Position numbers and translations under genes: made by a program
Notes under the pieces: model-generated
What the model saw: the letters and a program-made list of their open reading frames with translations, nothing else
The model's database searches: none
Told to the model about the DNA's origin: nothing
Assembly: GCF_900109375.1 (NCBI RefSeq)
Contig: NZ_FOAB01000003.1
Coordinates: forward strand, 515,728-579,727
DNA length: 64,000 nt
Direction: 5' to 3'
Source of the DNA: Aquimarina amphilecti
GTDB taxonomy: Bacteria; Bacteroidota; Bacteroidia; Flavobacteriales; Flavobacteriaceae
Part shown: piece by piece, positions 62,193 to 64,000 of the stretch
Numbering within the stretch: the stretch's first letter is position 1
How the letters are laid out: the number at the start of each line of letters is the position of its first letter

Positions 62193-64000
62193 ATGAAACT
62201 ATTCAATTTTAAAACAATTACATTATTCTTCTTTATCCAATTTTTCCTTTCATCAATTTACGCACAAGTTCAAGACGGAATTATTGATGATCCGGGTGAC
62301 ATTGCTTTTGTAGCATTTCACGATAATGATGATGGTTTTTCATTTTTATTTCTTGATGATTGTCCGGCAGGAACCGAAATAAGATTTACTGATGAAGGGT
62401 GGAATGGATCTGCATTCAACTCTACAACCGCTGAAGGAGAAGTATTATGGATTAATGATACTGGAAATACAATTGCTGCTGGTATTGTAATAGACATTAC
62501 TGATGCGGATGACAATACTGCGGGAATACAAGCCTCTCTAGGAACAGCAACCGAAGATGATTTAGGATTTACAACAGGTGTTTCAAATGAACAAATTTAT
62601 GCAATAACTGGAACTAGAGCTATGCCAGGAATCTTTTTAGCCTTCGTTGGAGACACAGATGACGGGGCAACGCCTGCCTCTCTTGCAGGCACAGGTTTAG
62701 TAGCTGGCTCTACAGCACTTATTATTTTAGATAATGAAGGATATTATACCGGAAGTTTAAATTGCAATGGTACGATCGGAGAATGCTCAACTATGATTAA
62801 TGATATCAACAACTGGACACTTGGAAGCTTTAATTTCCCTACAGATGTTCCTAATACCTTTGCAGGAAGTGTTTTTAGTTCAAACACCGCCCCAACAGCA
62901 ACTAGTTTTACAGCATCTCCCGGTCCTGTAGAAAATGCGGTATATACATTTGCCACTGCTAATTTCGGCTACAATGATACCGATAGCGATCCTTTAAACA
63001 ATCTTTTAATAGAGATAGTTCCAACAGCAGGAACGCTATATGTGGATGCTAACAACAGTGATACCTTTGATGGGGGTGAAGAACTTACAAATGGTTCCAC
63101 AGTATCTTTAGCAAACTTAAATGCAGGTAACTTACAATACATCCAAAATGGATCAACCAATACTTCTTTTCAATTTGAGGTTAATGATGGCACAGAAAAT
63201 AGTACTGGGAATTATGTAGCCACTTTAAACGTGACAGCTTTATCTTCAATCACTGTGAACGACCCAACTGTTTCAGAAGGAGATGCTGGAACTGCTACAT
63301 TGCAATATACTGTAAGCTTAGATCAAGCCGCATCTGGTACAATTACTGTAGATGTAGCTACAAGCAATGGTACAGCAACTGCTGGATCAGATTATACAGC
63401 TTTGGGAACGACTACGGTAACTTTTAATGCGGGAGAGACCAATAAAACAGTAGATGTAACTGTAAGTGGAGATACCACTTTGGAAGTTGATGAGACCATT
63501 AACTTAAACCTTACCAATGCTACAGGAACATCAACTATTACGGATGCTACTGGAGTAGGAACTATCACCAACGATGATAGTGCTACTGTAACCATTGCAG
63601 ATGTCTCTGTAAATGAAAACGATGGAACAGCTACAATAACACTTACGCTAGATAATGCAGTAGATGGTGGATTTGATGTGGATCTATCTACAGCTGATGG
63701 AACAGCAACCACTGCAGATGGTGATTATACTGCAGTAACTTCTGCAACAGAGACCTTTGCAGGAACCGCCAGTGAAACACAGACATTTACAATAACTCTT
63801 GGAGGAGATACCAAGGTAGAAGCAGATGAGACGGTTTCCATCTCTATGAGTGGACTATCTCCAGCAACGGTAGCATCTGGAGACATCGATATTACCGACG
63901 GAGCTACTTTGACAATTAATAATGATGATCAAGCTACTGTAACGATAGCCGATGTAAGCGGTAATGAAAATGATGGTGCTATTACAGTAACCGTAACTCT
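62193..64000 (+). CDS. Calx-beta repeat adhesin (5' part, cut by window end)
   Basis: Open frame from ATG at 62193 to the window end (at least 602 codons, no stop). A signal peptide (MKLFNFKTITLFFFIQFFLS...) is followed by a lamin-tail-like domain (about 25-220: DDPGDIAFVAFHDNDDGFSF, LFLDDCPAGTEIRFTDEGWN) and Calx-beta domains (about 345 onward: SEGDAGTATLQYTVSLDQAA, and VSVNENDGTATITLTLDNAV, and a third beginning). Calx-beta repeats bind calcium and form long surface adhesins. It probably continues with further repeats and a T9SS sorting domain beyond the window. Confidence 0.85.
   Translation, partial: MKLFNFKTITLFFFIQFFLSSIYAQVQDGIIDDPGDIAFVAFHDNDDGFSFLFLDDCPAGTEIRFTDEGWNGSAFNSTTAEGEVLWINDTGNTIAAGIVIDITDADDNTAGIQASLGTATEDDLGFTTGVSNEQIYAITGTRAMPGIFLAFVGDTDDGATPASLAGTGLVAGSTALIILDNEGYYTGSLNCNGTIGECSTMINDINNWTLGSFNFPTDVPNTFAGSVFSSNTAPTATSFTASPGPVENAVYTFATANFGYNDTDSDPLNNLLIEIVPTAGTLYVDANNSDTFDGGEELTNGSTVSLANLNAGNLQYIQNGSTNTSFQFEVNDGTENSTGNYVATLNVTALSSITVNDPTVSEGDAGTATLQYTVSLDQAASGTITVDVATSNGTATAGSDYTALGTTTVTFNAGETNKTVDVTVSGDTTLEVDETINLNLTNATGTSTITDATGVGTITNDDSATVTIADVSVNENDGTATITLTLDNAVDGGFDVDLSTADGTATTADGDYTAVTSATETFAGTASETQTFTITLGGDTKVEADETVSISMSGLSPATVASGDIDITDGATLTINNDDQATVTIADVSGNENDGAITVTVT

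Noticed and set aside
62744..63712. Minus-strand ORFs within the adhesin
   Set aside because: They are shadows of the repeat-rich plus-strand coding sequence.

Overview
The window is about 64 kb of an AT-rich (roughly one-third G+C by eye) genome from the Bacteroidetes, most likely a marine member of the Flavobacteriaceae. The evidence is the gene content and style: a C-terminal sorting domain of the type IX secretion system (T9SS), a SusC-like carboxypeptidase-regulatory/TonB-type outer-membrane receptor, DUF5686, ExbB/ExbD sets, PorT-type barrels, many short lipoproteins with a cysteine soon after a hydrophobic stretch, LytTR and LuxR two-component pairs, near-absent Shine-Dalgarno sequences and promoter elements of the Bacteroidetes TAnnTTTG type. 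Only one RNA gene, tRNA-Ser(GGA), was found. No CRISPR array, transposase or integrase was seen.

Layout. 1-8.5 kb is core: pyrH, frr, a DUF5686 outer-membrane protein, an RND/MMPL exporter and asnS, with a 684-nt non-coding stretch before asnS. 8.5-9.6 kb holds a small unknown protein coupled to an ankyrin-repeat protein. 9.7-15.1 kb is a minus-strand operon: outer-membrane receptor, membrane serine hydrolase, LytS-type kinase, LytTR regulator. 15.2-28.1 kb is an envelope-stress-like island: an XRE/S24-like repressor facing a long plus-strand run of a YjfI/Tir-chaperone-like protein, PspA, YbjQ, a 38-aa membrane peptide, an NfeD-like protein, two SPFH/flotillin proteins, four small membrane proteins and a 1622-aa AAA ATPase. 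28.3-32.0 kb continues with a parallel beta-helix lipoprotein, another lipoprotein, a small P-loop ATPase and an arrestin-like membrane protein. 32.1-38.3 kb has carbohydrate-linked genes: a T9SS-exported DUF5060 glycosidase-like protein, a MarR-GNAT pair, and two paralogous lipoproteins with CBM21-like repeats.

38.9-44.8 kb: lipoprotein, membrane protein, histidine kinase and LuxR regulator, then rpoN, a PAP2-like membrane protein and a PorT-family barrel. 44.9-49.0 kb: an ExbB, a membrane protein and two tandem pairs of ExbD/TolR proteins (a segmental duplication), then tRNA-Ser, ansA and tatD. 51.2-59.7 kb is a striking cluster: an ECF sigma factor with a TPR/membrane partner, divergent from two lipoproteins, a PKD/beta-barrel protein, a secreted TPR-CHAT protease-like protein and a retropepsin-like protein. 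Two of its lipoprotein genes share a GGTAAC-N16-T(G/T)ATAT promoter-like element. 59.9-64 kb: a formyltransferase, two tandem phage-tail-collar-domain proteins and the 5' part of a large Calx-beta adhesin cut off by the window end.

The best candidates for undescribed biology are the ECF-controlled periplasmic CHAT/retropepsin cluster and the PspA-flotillin-giant-ATPase island, including a 23-codon amphipathic mini-ORF in its control region. All functional assignments rest on reading the sequence and family knowledge; no searches were run.
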